From an uncultured bacterium (GTDB lineage Bacteria > Pseudomonadota > Gammaproteobacteria > Burkholderiales > Burkholderiaceae_C): DNA of 48,418 bases. Made by a program: the position numbers and the translations under genes. The notes under the pieces are model-generated. The model was not told where the DNA came from. It did not search any database and was given only the letters and a program-made list of their open reading frames with translations. Each line of letters opens with the position of its first letter. Position 1 is the stretch's first letter. This document shows, piece after piece, positions 38,068 to 46,420 of this stretch. Location of the stretch: the NCBI GenBank assembly GCA_903928495.1, contig CAIYQZ010000049.1:1-48418 (forward strand). The letters run 5' to 3'.

Positions 38068-38620
38068 AATCGTTTTGGCGGCCATGCAAAAGTGGCCAAA
38101 TGTGCCTGATTGCTACGGTTGGTTGGCGCTGGACATGAGGGGAGACTGGTTCATGCGGGACGCCGCATCTCAGTCACTGGGCAGCTTTCAACAGGCCAGC
38201 GCTGCAGAGGCACCCACCGCTGCAAAGGGCAGCCGTCTGGTACACGAAGGATTGATCGCATTCATTGGCCGCAATTACACATCTGACGCCACGGGGCGAT
38301 GGTTCTTTCAGAACGGCCCACAACGGGTGTTTGTTGAACTGGCTTGCTCACCCTGGGTCTGGCGCATTGAACCCAGTGGAACTGTGACTTCCCACAACGG
38401 TCAGCGCCCCAAAGAGGTCGTCGAAACCCTGGTGGACGAATTGGGCCGGTTGTATTTGTTTACCGACCTGGGTTTGGGGCTGGTACACACCCAAGACATG
38501 GATCTGGCTGCAGACCATGTCGCCTCAGGTCGCTGGGTGCCGCAGAATGTCCAGCTGGCAGACTTGCATAGCCGCTTCGGTTTTGTGTTGAGCCCCGCTG
38601 GCATGGCTGCATCACAGTAA
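38060..38620 (+). CDS. Conserved hypothetical protein (probably DUF2946 family)
   Basis: The 186 residues start at GTG 38060, overlapping the hydrolase stop by 8 nt (GTGGATGA). The N-terminus MDEIVLAAMQKWPNVPDCYG is followed by GWLALDMRGDWFMRD. FIGRNYTSDATGRWFFQNGPQ, LYLFTDLGLGLVHTQDM and ADLHSRFGFVLSP are conserved-looking blocks. I believe this is the DUF2946 group seen beside YheT in Burkholderiales, but that assignment is from memory. It appears cytoplasmic: no signal peptide or membrane segment. No function is known. Confidence 0.8.
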   Translation: MDEIVLAAMQKWPNVPDCYGWLALDMRGDWFMRDAASQSLGSFQQASAAEAPTAAKGSRLVHEGLIAFIGRNYTSDATGRWFFQNGPQRVFVELACSPWVWRIEPSGTVTSHNGQRPKEVVETLVDELGRLYLFTDLGLGLVHTQDMDLAADHVASGRWVPQNVQLADLHSRFGFVLSPAGMAASQ

Positions 38621-38647
38621 AAAAAACCCGGCAAGGCCGGGTTTACA
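38617..38647. terminator. Bidirectional terminator between the hypothetical gene and cytochrome c5
   Basis: AAACCCGGC (38624-38632) and GCCGGGTTT (38636-38644) form a 9-bp stem with an AAG loop. A run of seven A on its left gives a T tract for the minus-strand cytochrome gene. It touches the stop of the plus-strand gene, so it can terminate both. Confidence 0.85.
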
Positions 38648-38664
38648 GAGAAAGTGCTGAGGGT

Positions 38665-39171
38665 TTACTTTGCTGCCTCTGGCGCCACAGGCTCGTCAAA
38701 CTTCCCACCAGCAGCATTGGCCATGTGAACCAACGCACGTGCCACCTCAAAATCTGTCAGGCTGCCGCCAGACTGCGCACCCATGGCGCCTTTGCCCTTG
38801 AGGGCAGACGTCAACAAAGCGTCGTAACCGGTGCCAATGCGGGCGCTCCAAGCAGCCTTGTCACCAAATTTTGGTGCACCAACCAAGCCAGCGTCATGAC
38901 AAGCGGCACATTGGGCCGCGTAGGCTTGCGCACCGTCGCGCAGCTTTTTCGGACCACTTTGCAGCTCAACAGCGCCCACACGCTGGATTCGAACTGCCGT
39001 GGCGAGCTCACTGGTGTCGGAGCCTGCCGCCGGCTTGAAATCCGAGGTCACATAAAACACCAAGCCGATGATCACAAAAATTGGGACAACGAACGAGAAA
39101 AAAGACGTCCACAGCAACTGTGAGGGGGTCTTGATGGGACCGGTGTGGGAGTCGTGTGTGTTGTCGCTCAT
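38665..39171 (-). CDS. Membrane-anchored cytochrome c5
   Basis: The 168 residues have an uncleaved N-terminal membrane anchor (about 19-42, LLWTSFFSFVVPIFVIIGLV) and one class I haem site CAACH (88-92). The downstream GAPKFGDKAAWSARIGTGYD and GAMGAQSGGSLTDFEVARA patterns fit the cytochrome c5 (CycB-like) family, with the axial Met in GAMGAQ. It should be a periplasm-facing electron carrier between the bc1 complex and oxidases. Its promoter probably lies in 39172-39260, where the minus strand has a TATAAT. Confidence 0.92.
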   Translation of the reverse strand: MSDNTHDSHTGPIKTPSQLLWTSFFSFVVPIFVIIGLVFYVTSDFKPAAGSDTSELATAVRIQRVGAVELQSGPKKLRDGAQAYAAQCAACHDAGLVGAPKFGDKAAWSARIGTGYDALLTSALKGKGAMGAQSGGSLTDFEVARALVHMANAAGGKFDEPVAPEAAK

Positions 39172-39231
39172 GGCATTCTCTGCAATGTGGTGAAGTTAAA
39201 GGACTGCCCGCCGCTCGGGCACAACCTTGAA

Positions 39232-39237
39232 ATTATA
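39232..39237 (-). promoter_or_regulatory. Possible -10 element for the cytochrome c5 gene
   Basis: The minus strand reads TATAAT here, about 60 nt before the cytochrome c5 ATG. No good -35 lies at 16-18 nt, so the call is weak. Confidence 0.3.
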
Positions 39238-39333
39238 GAGAGGCGTGCCAGCACCAGCTGACAGAACCCCGAAGTATCAATCGAGTGCTGGAGCTTGTCA
39301 GATACCCAGGGTCAACTCCGGGTGACACCAGCA

Positions 39334-41415
39334 TCAAATCGGGCACGGTCCGTTGTCTGTGATGGTGACCGTGATCGTGGCCGATGCCCCTTGCGCGTCA
39401 ACCACTGTAATGAATACAGGCGTGTTGGCAACAACACATGGCGCTGTGGGTGCCAGAGATGTGCCAGGCGACAAGACTCTAAGGCTGGTATCTGTCAGTT
39501 CAGCCGACAGCAGGGTTGGATTGCTTGAGTACACCTGATATGGGCCAACGCCACCCGCAAGAACTGCCGTGATGACGGTTTGCTGTGGGTTGCCATTAGT
39601 ATCCGTGCTGAGCAACTCGGAGATCGTCACTGCTTGCGGCGAAAGGGTCACAGACGTTGAATTGACCCCCAATGGGCAGGGCCCTTGGTCGACCAAAGTA
39701 ACGGTCACGGTAGAGGATGCCCCCAACGAGTCGACTACGGTCAGCACCACGGGGGTGTCCGCGTTCACGCACGACGCGATGGGCGATTGCGCAGTACCAG
39801 CAGTAAATATGTTCAGGTTTAAGCCATTCAGTTGTCCTGTCAGCAGGGTCGGATGGCTGGAATAAACTTGGTAAGGCCCGACACCACCGGCAAGCACTGC
39901 GCCTACAACGGTTTGTTGTGGAACACCGTTTGAATTGGTGCCGAGCAACTCCGAAATCGCGATGGCGCGTGGAGAGATGGACATTGAGGACGTTACCCCG
40001 CCTTGTGGGCACGTGCCGTTGTCGGAAATCGTCACAGTGGCGCTGGCCGTCGCACCCGTGGTATCGATCACTGTAATTGCGACCGGCGTGTTCAGGTCCA
40101 CACAAGGGGCGATAGCACCTGTTGAAGTGACAGGAGTGCGAACCACCACAGTGCTTCCATCCACAGTCGGAGCAAGCAAATTGGGATGGCTGGTAAACAC
40201 CCGGTACGGAGCTTGCCCGCCAACAATTTGAATTGGCAGCGACGACGGACTGTTGTCAGTGAGCAACTCTGAAATGGCAATTGCCGTTGGAGAAAGGGAA
40301 AGGTTGGACAGCACGGCCGTGACAGAGACGCTCACACTGACAGAGGAACCTTCGGAATCACTGACCGACAACAGGCTGGGTCCCCCAACATTTAGCATGT
40401 TGATGCGGAGCACATCCCCGTCAATAAGTGAGCCATTTGCGATGACCGACGTCGAATTCGTCAGTACTTTGTATGGAGGCATTCCACCCGAAATACCAAC
40501 ATCGGTGGTGGTCAATCGAGTACCAGTGACTGAGGTTTGAGCCAGAGAAAGCGGTGCAGAAGTTGTTTGCACAAAAATGCGTTGCGTCAGGGTGGCGCCG
40601 ACCGTGTCACTTACTGTGACGGTACCATTGCCTGAAACGCCCGTAGAAAGCATGAGGGCTGCACCGCGTACAGACGGCCTAATCGTGGCGGTATTGTTAG
40701 ACACTACGCTGTAGGGTGGGGTGCCACCGCCGAGCGTGTACGTGGAGCTATTGTTTGGGCGCAAGGTCAAGTTAGCCGGAAGGTTGGATGTCAATGGCAG
40801 CCCTGATGCCGAGGGTAAAGGTGCAGCCACCGTCGCAAGCAAAGTCTGCGTGACTGATTTGCTGTCAAACACTTTGACCTCAGCGTCGTTGCCCTCAGCA
40901 ATACCCGCGACTGTTAGCGTATTACCACTGATGGTGCCGGTGGCAATGTGGCTACTCAGAGACGTTGCACTGAACGGCGGTGTCCCGCCTGTGATGCGCA
41001 CGTCTACAGTTGCACCCGGCCGGACAGATACCTGCTCGCTGCTGAGGCTGAACGTACCTTGTTGCGGGCTGTTGGTGACGGTGACATTGACGGCCGCTTT
41101 GGCCCCTTTTGCATCGGTCACGGTCACGGTGATCGGGGTGGTGTCACCTCTTACTGCTGCCACAGTAAGCAACCCATCATTGGCAAACGCAAGTGCAACA
41201 GTGGTATTGCTGCTGGCCGCTGAGTACGGCCTGGTTCCACCAGACACTTCAAGTCGTTTGAGTTCCGTGGGTGCCAGAACAACAGCAGTACTCCCTTCTA
41301 CTTTCAGCGCGTTGCCGCTGGTGTCAGTGGGCGAAGGCGAGCCCTCATACCCGCCGCCACAGGCGACAAGGCCAAGGGACAAGCACAAGGTGACCAGTGA
41401 GTGCAGGGGTTTCAT
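39334..41415 (-). CDS. Lipoprotein of tandem Ig-like repeats
   Basis: The 693 residues begin MKPLHSLVTLCLSLGLVACG with a lipobox LVAC (Cys19), so it should be anchored in an envelope membrane. The rest is a series of about six to seven Ig-like beta-sandwich repeats of about 85-100 residues, each with a GG-PPY or GG-GPY turn (TGGTPPFSA, LGGGTPPYSV, SGGMPPYKV, VGGQAPYRV, AGGVGPYQV twice) and a VTVTD-type last strand. The final three repeats are much more alike and carry two Cys each (APCV/ASCV and GTCP/GPCP). No catalytic motif is seen; adhesion or surface structure is the likely role. The ATG at 41415 is preferred over 41445 because it starts the lipoprotein signal. Confidence 0.85.
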   Translation of the reverse strand: MKPLHSLVTLCLSLGLVACGGGYEGSPSPTDTSGNALKVEGSTAVVLAPTELKRLEVSGGTRPYSAASSNTTVALAFANDGLLTVAAVRGDTTPITVTVTDAKGAKAAVNVTVTNSPQQGTFSLSSEQVSVRPGATVDVRITGGTPPFSATSLSSHIATGTISGNTLTVAGIAEGNDAEVKVFDSKSVTQTLLATVAAPLPSASGLPLTSNLPANLTLRPNNSSTYTLGGGTPPYSVVSNNTATIRPSVRGAALMLSTGVSGNGTVTVSDTVGATLTQRIFVQTTSAPLSLAQTSVTGTRLTTTDVGISGGMPPYKVLTNSTSVIANGSLIDGDVLRINMLNVGGPSLLSVSDSEGSSVSVSVSVTAVLSNLSLSPTAIAISELLTDNSPSSLPIQIVGGQAPYRVFTSHPNLLAPTVDGSTVVVRTPVTSTGAIAPCVDLNTPVAITVIDTTGATASATVTISDNGTCPQGGVTSSMSISPRAIAISELLGTNSNGVPQQTVVGAVLAGGVGPYQVYSSHPTLLTGQLNGLNLNIFTAGTAQSPIASCVNADTPVVLTVVDSLGASSTVTVTLVDQGPCPLGVNSTSVTLSPQAVTISELLSTDTNGNPQQTVITAVLAGGVGPYQVYSSNPTLLSAELTDTSLRVLSPGTSLAPTAPCVVANTPVFITVVDAQGASATITVTITDNGPCPI

Positions 41416-41499
41416 GGTGCGGGGTGCCTCCGGGCGGCTGTTCAAATGGTTGCGGCGACATCATGCCTCAACCCCGGTGGCCCGCGCCGCTGTTTCACA

Positions 41500-42996
41500 T
41501 CAACGGCTGCTCGGAAAGCTGAACACTGTGCCTTCGCGCACACCTGCCGATGGCCAGCGTTGTGTGATGGTCTTGCGCTTGGTATAGAAGCGCACGGCAT
41601 CGGGGCCGTAGGCGTGCAGATCGCCAAACAAGCTGCGCTTCCAGCCACCGAACGAGTGGTAGGCCACTGGCACAGGCAGCGGTACGTTCACGCCCACCAT
41701 GCCCACCTGGATGTGGTCGGTGAAGTGGCGGGCGGCCTCGCCATCGCGGGTGAAGATGCAGGTGCCGTTGCCGTATTCGTGGGCGTCGATCATGGTCATG
41801 GCCTCTTGCAGGCTTTGAACACGCACCACGCCCAGTACGGGGCCAAAAATCTCTTCCTGGTACACCACCATGCCGGGTTTGACGTGGTCAAACAGGCAGG
41901 GGCCCAGGTAGTAGCCGTTTTCATGGCCGGGCACCGTCAGGCCACGGCCGTCCACCACCAGTTGGGCGCCTTCTTTCACGCCCTGGTCCACATAGCCCTT
42001 CACCTTTTCGAAGTGAGGTTTGGTGACCAGCGGGCCCATGTCGCTGGTGGCATCGGTGCCGGGGCCCACTTTCATTTTGGCAATTTCCACCTTCAGTGCG
42101 GCTACCACTTTGTCAGCGGTGTCGTCGCCCACGGCCACCACCAGCGGGATGGCCATGCAGCGTTCACCGCACGAGCCGTAGGCTGCTCCCATGAGCGCGG
42201 TGACCGCGTTGGCAATGTCGGCGTCGGGCATGACCACGGCGTGGTTTTTTGCGCCTCCCAAAGCCTGCACACGCTTGCCATGATTGCATCCGGTGCTATA
42301 GATGTATTCAGCAATCGGGGTGGATCCCACAAAACTCACGGCCTTCACACGCGGATCGGTCAGCAGGGTGTCCACCGCTTCTTTGTCGCCGTTGACCACG
42401 TTCAGCACGCCAGGGGGCAGACCGGCCTGCAGGGCCAGCTCGGCAATGAACAGGGTGCTGCTGGGGTCGCGTTCGGAGGGCTTCAGGATGAAGCAGTTGC
42501 CGCAGGCCACGGCCATGGGCCACATCCACAGCGGCACCATGGCCGGGAAGTTGAAAGGCGTGATGCCCGCAGTCACGCCCAGCGCCTGGTGCTCGCTCCA
42601 GCTGTCAATGCCGGGGCCCACGTTGCGGCTGTGCTCGCCCTTGAGCAGTTCGGGCGCATAGCTGGCGTACTCCACGTTTTCAATGCCGCGCTGCAGTTCG
42701 CCCAGGCTGTCGGCCAGCACCTTGCCGTGCTCGTCTGTGATGAGTTTGCAAATGGTGTCGGCGTTGGATTCCAGCAGCTCTTTCAGCTTGCTCATCACCC
42801 GTGCGCGTTTCAGCGGGGGGGTGTTGCGCCAGGCAGGGAAAGCGGCTTCAGCGCTGGCAATGGCGGCTTGCACTGTGGCCACATCGGCCAGTTGCACGTT
42901 CAGGCTGGAGGCCCCAGTGGCCGGGTTGTAAACCGGCTGGGTGCGGGTGCCGCCGTTGACGCGTTGGCCGTTGATCAGGTGTCCGATGGATGTCAT
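41500..42996 (-). CDS. mmsA: Methylmalonate-semialdehyde dehydrogenase (CoA-acylating)
   Basis: The 498 residues include GVTAGITPFNFPAMVPLWMW, LKPSERDPSS, SFVGSTPIAEYIYSTG, the MMSDH-specific LGGAKNHAVVMPDAD and the catalytic Cys280 in GERCMAI. The enzyme turns methylmalonate or malonate semialdehyde plus CoA and NAD+ into propionyl- or acetyl-CoA and CO2. Here it shares an operon-like block with a beta-alanine-type aminotransferase, so malonate semialdehyde from beta-alanine is the probable substrate; a valine route is the alternative. Repeat copy 4 lies just upstream of its start. Confidence 0.95.
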   Translation of the reverse strand: MTSIGHLINGQRVNGGTRTQPVYNPATGASSLNVQLADVATVQAAIASAEAAFPAWRNTPPLKRARVMSKLKELLESNADTICKLITDEHGKVLADSLGELQRGIENVEYASYAPELLKGEHSRNVGPGIDSWSEHQALGVTAGITPFNFPAMVPLWMWPMAVACGNCFILKPSERDPSSTLFIAELALQAGLPPGVLNVVNGDKEAVDTLLTDPRVKAVSFVGSTPIAEYIYSTGCNHGKRVQALGGAKNHAVVMPDADIANAVTALMGAAYGSCGERCMAIPLVVAVGDDTADKVVAALKVEIAKMKVGPGTDATSDMGPLVTKPHFEKVKGYVDQGVKEGAQLVVDGRGLTVPGHENGYYLGPCLFDHVKPGMVVYQEEIFGPVLGVVRVQSLQEAMTMIDAHEYGNGTCIFTRDGEAARHFTDHIQVGMVGVNVPLPVPVAYHSFGGWKRSLFGDLHAYGPDAVRFYTKRKTITQRWPSAGVREGTVFSFPSSR

Positions 42997-43004
42997 GATT
43001 TATA

Positions 43005-43048
43005 TAGCTGAAAAATGATATGGGTTAAGCGGTGGAGGCAATAAATGC
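43005..43048 (+). repeat. Dispersed repeat, copy 4
   Basis: TAG (43005-43007), 19 nt, AAGCGG (43027-43032), then TGGAGGCAATAAATGC. Spacing equals that of the other three copies. It fills the 59-nt gap between mmsA and the PaiB-like gene, both on the minus strand. Confidence 0.6.
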
Positions 43049-43055
43049 TTGAAAT

Positions 43056-43724
43056 TCAGGTGGCGGTAGGGCTGCGGTCACGCACGGCCTGCGCCACGGC
43101 CAACGCCACCGAGTCTGGCGTGCTGAGCGCGGTCTCGGTCAAACCCCGCAACACGCCCTCCCGGTTGGGCGCTGGCTGGTTCTGGCTGACCTTCCATTTG
43201 CCCACCAGCGTGGCCATGGGGATCTCGATGCCCACAATGGCCTTCATGGTCTGGGCAATGTAGTCGGCCGGTGCGTCGCTCACGGCCCAAGGGGCCGGGC
43301 GTTGTCCTTCCTGGCTGTGCGTCAGCGCGTCGAGCTGTGCACGCAGCCACGCTGCATCGCCATCTTTGTGGGTAAGGTGGCCACTGGCTTGCACCACGAT
43401 GTAGTTCCATGTGGGCACCACCTTGCCATGTTCAGCCTTGGTGGCGTACCAGGATGGCGACACGTAAGCCTGCGGCCCTTTGAAAACCACCAGCACCTTG
43501 TACGCGGGATCGTGCCGCTGCCAAAGCGGGTTGGCACGGGCCACGTGGGCCTTCAACACACCCAGTGGGTGTTCGGCGTTGGGCGTGGCATCCAGAAAAA
43601 AGGGCACTTCGTCGGCCACCAGCTCGCCATCCTGGAGCGTGACCAATGTGCCAAGCGGGTGCGCCCGCAGGGCCGCGTGCAGGGTGGCGGCATCGCTGAC
43701 ATCGAACTGTTTGGGTTGGTACAT
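43056..43724 (-). CDS. FMN-binding negative transcriptional regulator (PaiB-like)
   Basis: The 222 residues begin MYQPKQFDVSDAATLHAALR and contain YVSPSWYATKAEHGKVVPTW, the core signature of PaiB-type flavin-binding split-barrel proteins, with PLGTLVTLQDGELVADEVPFF upstream. PaiB in Bacillus was described as a repressor of degradative enzymes and sporulation; in most proteobacteria the role is untested, and it may be an FMN-linked enzyme. It lies 22 nt after the aminotransferase on the same strand, inside the beta-alanine module. Confidence 0.9.
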   Translation of the reverse strand: MYQPKQFDVSDAATLHAALRAHPLGTLVTLQDGELVADEVPFFLDATPNAEHPLGVLKAHVARANPLWQRHDPAYKVLVVFKGPQAYVSPSWYATKAEHGKVVPTWNYIVVQASGHLTHKDGDAAWLRAQLDALTHSQEGQRPAPWAVSDAPADYIAQTMKAIVGIEIPMATLVGKWKVSQNQPAPNREGVLRGLTETALSTPDSVALAVAQAVRDRSPTAT

Positions 43725-43746
43725 GGGGCGAAAGGCTCCGAGGCGC

Positions 43747-45138
43747 TCAGGCAGTGACCTGCAGCGTGTCGCCCAGCGCGCTCACCAGCCGGTCAATTTC
43801 GGCCGGGGTGCTGATGAAGGGCGGGGCCAGTTGAATGGTGTCGCCGCCGTAGCGTACGTAAAAGCCCTTGGCCAGCATGGTCATGGCAATGTCGAACGGG
43901 CGCTTGAGTGGTTCGCCCGGTCCGGGTGCAATGGTGAACCCGGCCGCCAGTCCAAAGTTGCGGATGTCGGCCACGTGTTTCGCACCTTTCAGGCTGTGCA
44001 CGGCGGCCTCGAAGTGCGGAGCCAGTTCGCGCACGCGCTGCGGCGCGTCTTCCTGGGCCAGCAGCTTCATGGTGGCCACGCCTGCTGCGCACGCCACCGG
44101 GTGGGCGCCGTAGGTGTAGCCGTGGGGGAATTCCAGCAGGTACTCGGGGCCGCCAGCGGCCATGAAGGTGTCGTAAATCTCCTTTTTCACCACCACGCCA
44201 CCCAGCGGCTGCGTGCCGTTGGTGACCTGCTTGGCAAAGTTCAGGATGTCGGGCGTCACGCCAAACGCCTCGGCACCTGTCCAGGCACCGCTGCGGCCAA
44301 AGCCGGAAATGACTTCGTCAAAAATCAGCAGGATGTTGTGGGCCGTGCAAATCTCGCGCAGGCGCTGCAGGTAGCCCACCGGCGGAATGACCACGCCCGC
44401 AGACCCCGAAAATGGCTCCACGATCACAGCGGCAATGTTGCTGGCATCGTGCAGGTTGATGATGTTCAGCAGGTCGTCTGCCAGCGACGCCCCATGCCAG
44501 CCCGCGATGTTGGCCTCGGCCGGGGGCATGCCCTTGAAGAACGAGCCCGCTGGCGGCTGGGTGTGCGGCAGGTGGTCGGCCTCAACCCCTTGGCCAAACA
44601 GCTTGCGGTTGCCCACGATGCCCCCCACCGAAATGCCGCCAAAGTTCACACCGTGGTAGCCCTTGACGCGGCCAATCAGGCGGGTTTTCTGGCCCATGCC
44701 CTTGGTGCGCCAGTAGGCGCGGGCCATTTTCAAAGACGTGTCGGCCGACTCTGAGCCCGAGCCCGTGAAGAACACATGGCTCAGCCCCGCAGGCATGCGC
44801 TCCACCACTTGGTTGGCCAACTCGAACGACAGAGAGTGGCCAAACTGGAACGCAGGCGAGTAGTCCAGCGTGCCCATTTGCTGCGCCACCGCGCGGGTGA
44901 TTTCTTCGCGCCCATGGCCCAGGCCGGTGCACCACAGGCCAGACAGACCGTCAAAAATCTGCTTGCCATCCACGTCGGTGAAGTACGCCCCCTTGGCGCT
45001 GGCCATCAGCCGGGGCTTGGCCTTGAACTGGCGGTTGCCGGTGTAGGGCATCCAGTGCGCTTCCAACCAGGCGGCGTCGGTGCGGGCGGGGCCTGCGGTG
45101 CTGGGGGTGGTCAGGTGGTGGCTGTCGGTCATGTCCAT
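43747..45138 (-). CDS. Omega-amino acid (beta-alanine) : pyruvate aminotransferase, class III
   Basis: The 463-residue PLP enzyme shows HWMPYTGNRQFKAKPRL, GLWCTGLGHGREEI, FFTGSGSESADTSLKMAR, RVKGYHGVNFGGISVGG, IFDEVISGFGRSG and the PLP Lys303 in NFAKQVTNG. These fit beta-alanine/omega-amino acid:pyruvate aminotransferases (BauA-like). The product would be malonate semialdehyde, the substrate of the nearby mmsA. Two in-frame ATGs (45138, 45132) are possible. A LysR gene is divergent, with an inverted repeat in between, so it is the likely regulator. Confidence 0.92.
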   Translation of the reverse strand: MDMTDSHHLTTPSTAGPARTDAAWLEAHWMPYTGNRQFKAKPRLMASAKGAYFTDVDGKQIFDGLSGLWCTGLGHGREEITRAVAQQMGTLDYSPAFQFGHSLSFELANQVVERMPAGLSHVFFTGSGSESADTSLKMARAYWRTKGMGQKTRLIGRVKGYHGVNFGGISVGGIVGNRKLFGQGVEADHLPHTQPPAGSFFKGMPPAEANIAGWHGASLADDLLNIINLHDASNIAAVIVEPFSGSAGVVIPPVGYLQRLREICTAHNILLIFDEVISGFGRSGAWTGAEAFGVTPDILNFAKQVTNGTQPLGGVVVKKEIYDTFMAAGGPEYLLEFPHGYTYGAHPVACAAGVATMKLLAQEDAPQRVRELAPHFEAAVHSLKGAKHVADIRNFGLAAGFTIAPGPGEPLKRPFDIAMTMLAKGFYVRYGGDTIQLAPPFISTPAEIDRLVSALGDTLQVTA

Positions 45139-45185
45139 GGCGTGCTCTGGCAGAAGTGAGGCGGATCGGCATTGTGCAGACCAAG

Positions 45186-45205
45186 TTCATTTGCGGTAAA
45201 GTGAA
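45186..45205. promoter_or_regulatory. Candidate LysR operator in the divergent gap
   Basis: TTCATTTGCGGTAAAGTGAA is an imperfect inverted repeat (TTCA-TTT / AAAG-TGAA) 48 nt before the aminotransferase start and 52 nt before the LysR start. It has the size and position expected of a LysR box, although the T-N11-A core is not unambiguous. Confidence 0.45.
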
Positions 45206-45256
45206 AGTTATGAAGCTTTGGTTGTGGATTTATGCAAGTTTGAAGGCTGGTGGTCC

Positions 45257-46225
45257 GTGACACTCGCAAGCCACGCCGCCACCAAGCGCCGAGCCGTGCT
45301 GGGCCAGATCAGCGATGCCGACATTCGCTTGCTGCGCGTGTTCCAGGCGGTGGCCGACTGCGGCGGCATGACCGCCGCCGAGCTGGAGCTGAACATCAGC
45401 ACCAGCACCATCAGCCGTCATGTGAAAGACCTCGAAACCCGCCTGGGCCTCACCCTGTGCCGCCGGGGACGGGGCGGCTTTGCCCTCACACCTGAGGGCG
45501 AGCGCATCCACGCCGAAACGCGCCAGTTGCTGGCCGCCACGCAAAGTTTTCGCGCCAGCGTGGACGAACTGCACCAGCGCTTGGGCGGTGCCATTCATGT
45601 GGCCGTGTTCGACAAGACCGCCAGCAACCCTGAGGCGCGCATATCCCAGGCTGTAGCGCTGTTTCGCCGCCAGGCGCCAGACGTGGTGCTGAACCTGCAC
45701 GTGGCCACCATCCAGACCATCGAACGCGGGGTGATGGACGGGGCCTATCAGCTGGGCATCATTCCCGAGCACCGCCGCAGCGACAGCCTTGTGTACGACG
45801 AGCTATTCGGTGAGACCATGCTGCTGTACTGCGCCCAAGGGCACCCCTTGTTTGGTTCACCCACCGCACAGCTTACCTGGGCCGACGTGCGCCAGCACGC
45901 CTTCGCAGGCCTGGGCTACCACTCACCGAACATGGAGGTCAGCCACCGCGAGCGTTTGCAGCGCAGTGCCACTGCGTTCGACCAGGAATCCGTGGCCACC
46001 TTCATTCTCAGCGGCGACTTTCTGGGCTTTCTGCCCGACCACTACGCTCTGGGTTTTGTGCAGTCGGGCCAGATGCAAGCCGTGTCGCCACCTGAGTTTG
46101 CGTACCAGTGCCACTTCTCTGCCATTGCCCGCCGTTCCCCCGAGCCTTCACGGGCCACTCGCATTTTTCAGCAGTGCTTGCTGCAAGCGCACGCCCCAGC
46201 CCCAGCGCCGCCGGGTGGAGGTTAA
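45257..46225 (+). CDS. LysR-family transcriptional regulator
   Basis: The 322 residues have an N-terminal winged helix (about 21-80): LRVFQAVADCGGMTAAELEL, NISTSTISRHVKDLETRLG and CRRGRGGFALTPEG. A periplasmic-binding-type effector domain follows (about 105-300). GTG 45257 is taken as the start; the frame is open to a TTG at 45218, but that region lacks homology and would cross into the operator. It is divergent from the aminotransferase gene and probably controls the beta-alanine module in response to a pathway compound (inference). Confidence 0.9.
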   Translation: MTLASHAATKRRAVLGQISDADIRLLRVFQAVADCGGMTAAELELNISTSTISRHVKDLETRLGLTLCRRGRGGFALTPEGERIHAETRQLLAATQSFRASVDELHQRLGGAIHVAVFDKTASNPEARISQAVALFRRQAPDVVLNLHVATIQTIERGVMDGAYQLGIIPEHRRSDSLVYDELFGETMLLYCAQGHPLFGSPTAQLTWADVRQHAFAGLGYHSPNMEVSHRERLQRSATAFDQESVATFILSGDFLGFLPDHYALGFVQSGQMQAVSPPEFAYQCHFSAIARRSPEPSRATRIFQQCLLQAHAPAPAPPGGG

Positions 46226-46250
46226 ACTCCCGTCTTGCACCAAGCAGCAC

Positions 46251-46291
46251 GCGGCTGTAGCTCAGTGGATAGAGTATTGGCCTCCGAAGCC
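46251..46291 (+). pseudogene. Truncated copy of the tRNA-Arg 5' half
   Basis: The 41 nt from the first base of the tRNA through the anticodon stem are identical to 46345-46385. After that the sequence diverges completely and no T arm or matching acceptor strand follows, so it cannot fold as a tRNA. Only the tRNA part is repeated: the bases before each copy differ. It lies 25 nt after the LysR stop. Confidence 0.85.
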
Positions 46292-46344
46292 TATAGTCAT
46301 TGGCGCCGCGTGAGACAATTTGACCATCGGCCTTTTTTAGAGTT

Positions 46345-46420
46345 GCGGCTGTAGCTCAGTGGATAGAGTATTGGCCTCCGAAGCCAAGGGTCGTGGGTTC
46401 GATCCCCGCCAGCCGCACCA
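46345..46420 (+). tRNA. tRNA-Arg (anticodon CCG)
   Basis: A full cloverleaf of 76 nt with encoded CCA. The acceptor stem is GCGGCTG/CAGCCGC, and the anticodon stem TTGGC/GCCAA carries loop CTCCGAA, giving anticodon CCG (reads CGG). The T arm is GTGGG-TTCGATC-CCCGC. It is the intact copy next to the truncated one, and it marks the start of a gene-poor accessory stretch. Confidence 0.95.

Noticed and set aside
41401-43011. Plus-strand frame of 536 codons across mmsA
   Set aside because: Antisense of mmsA, which has all dehydrogenase motifs.
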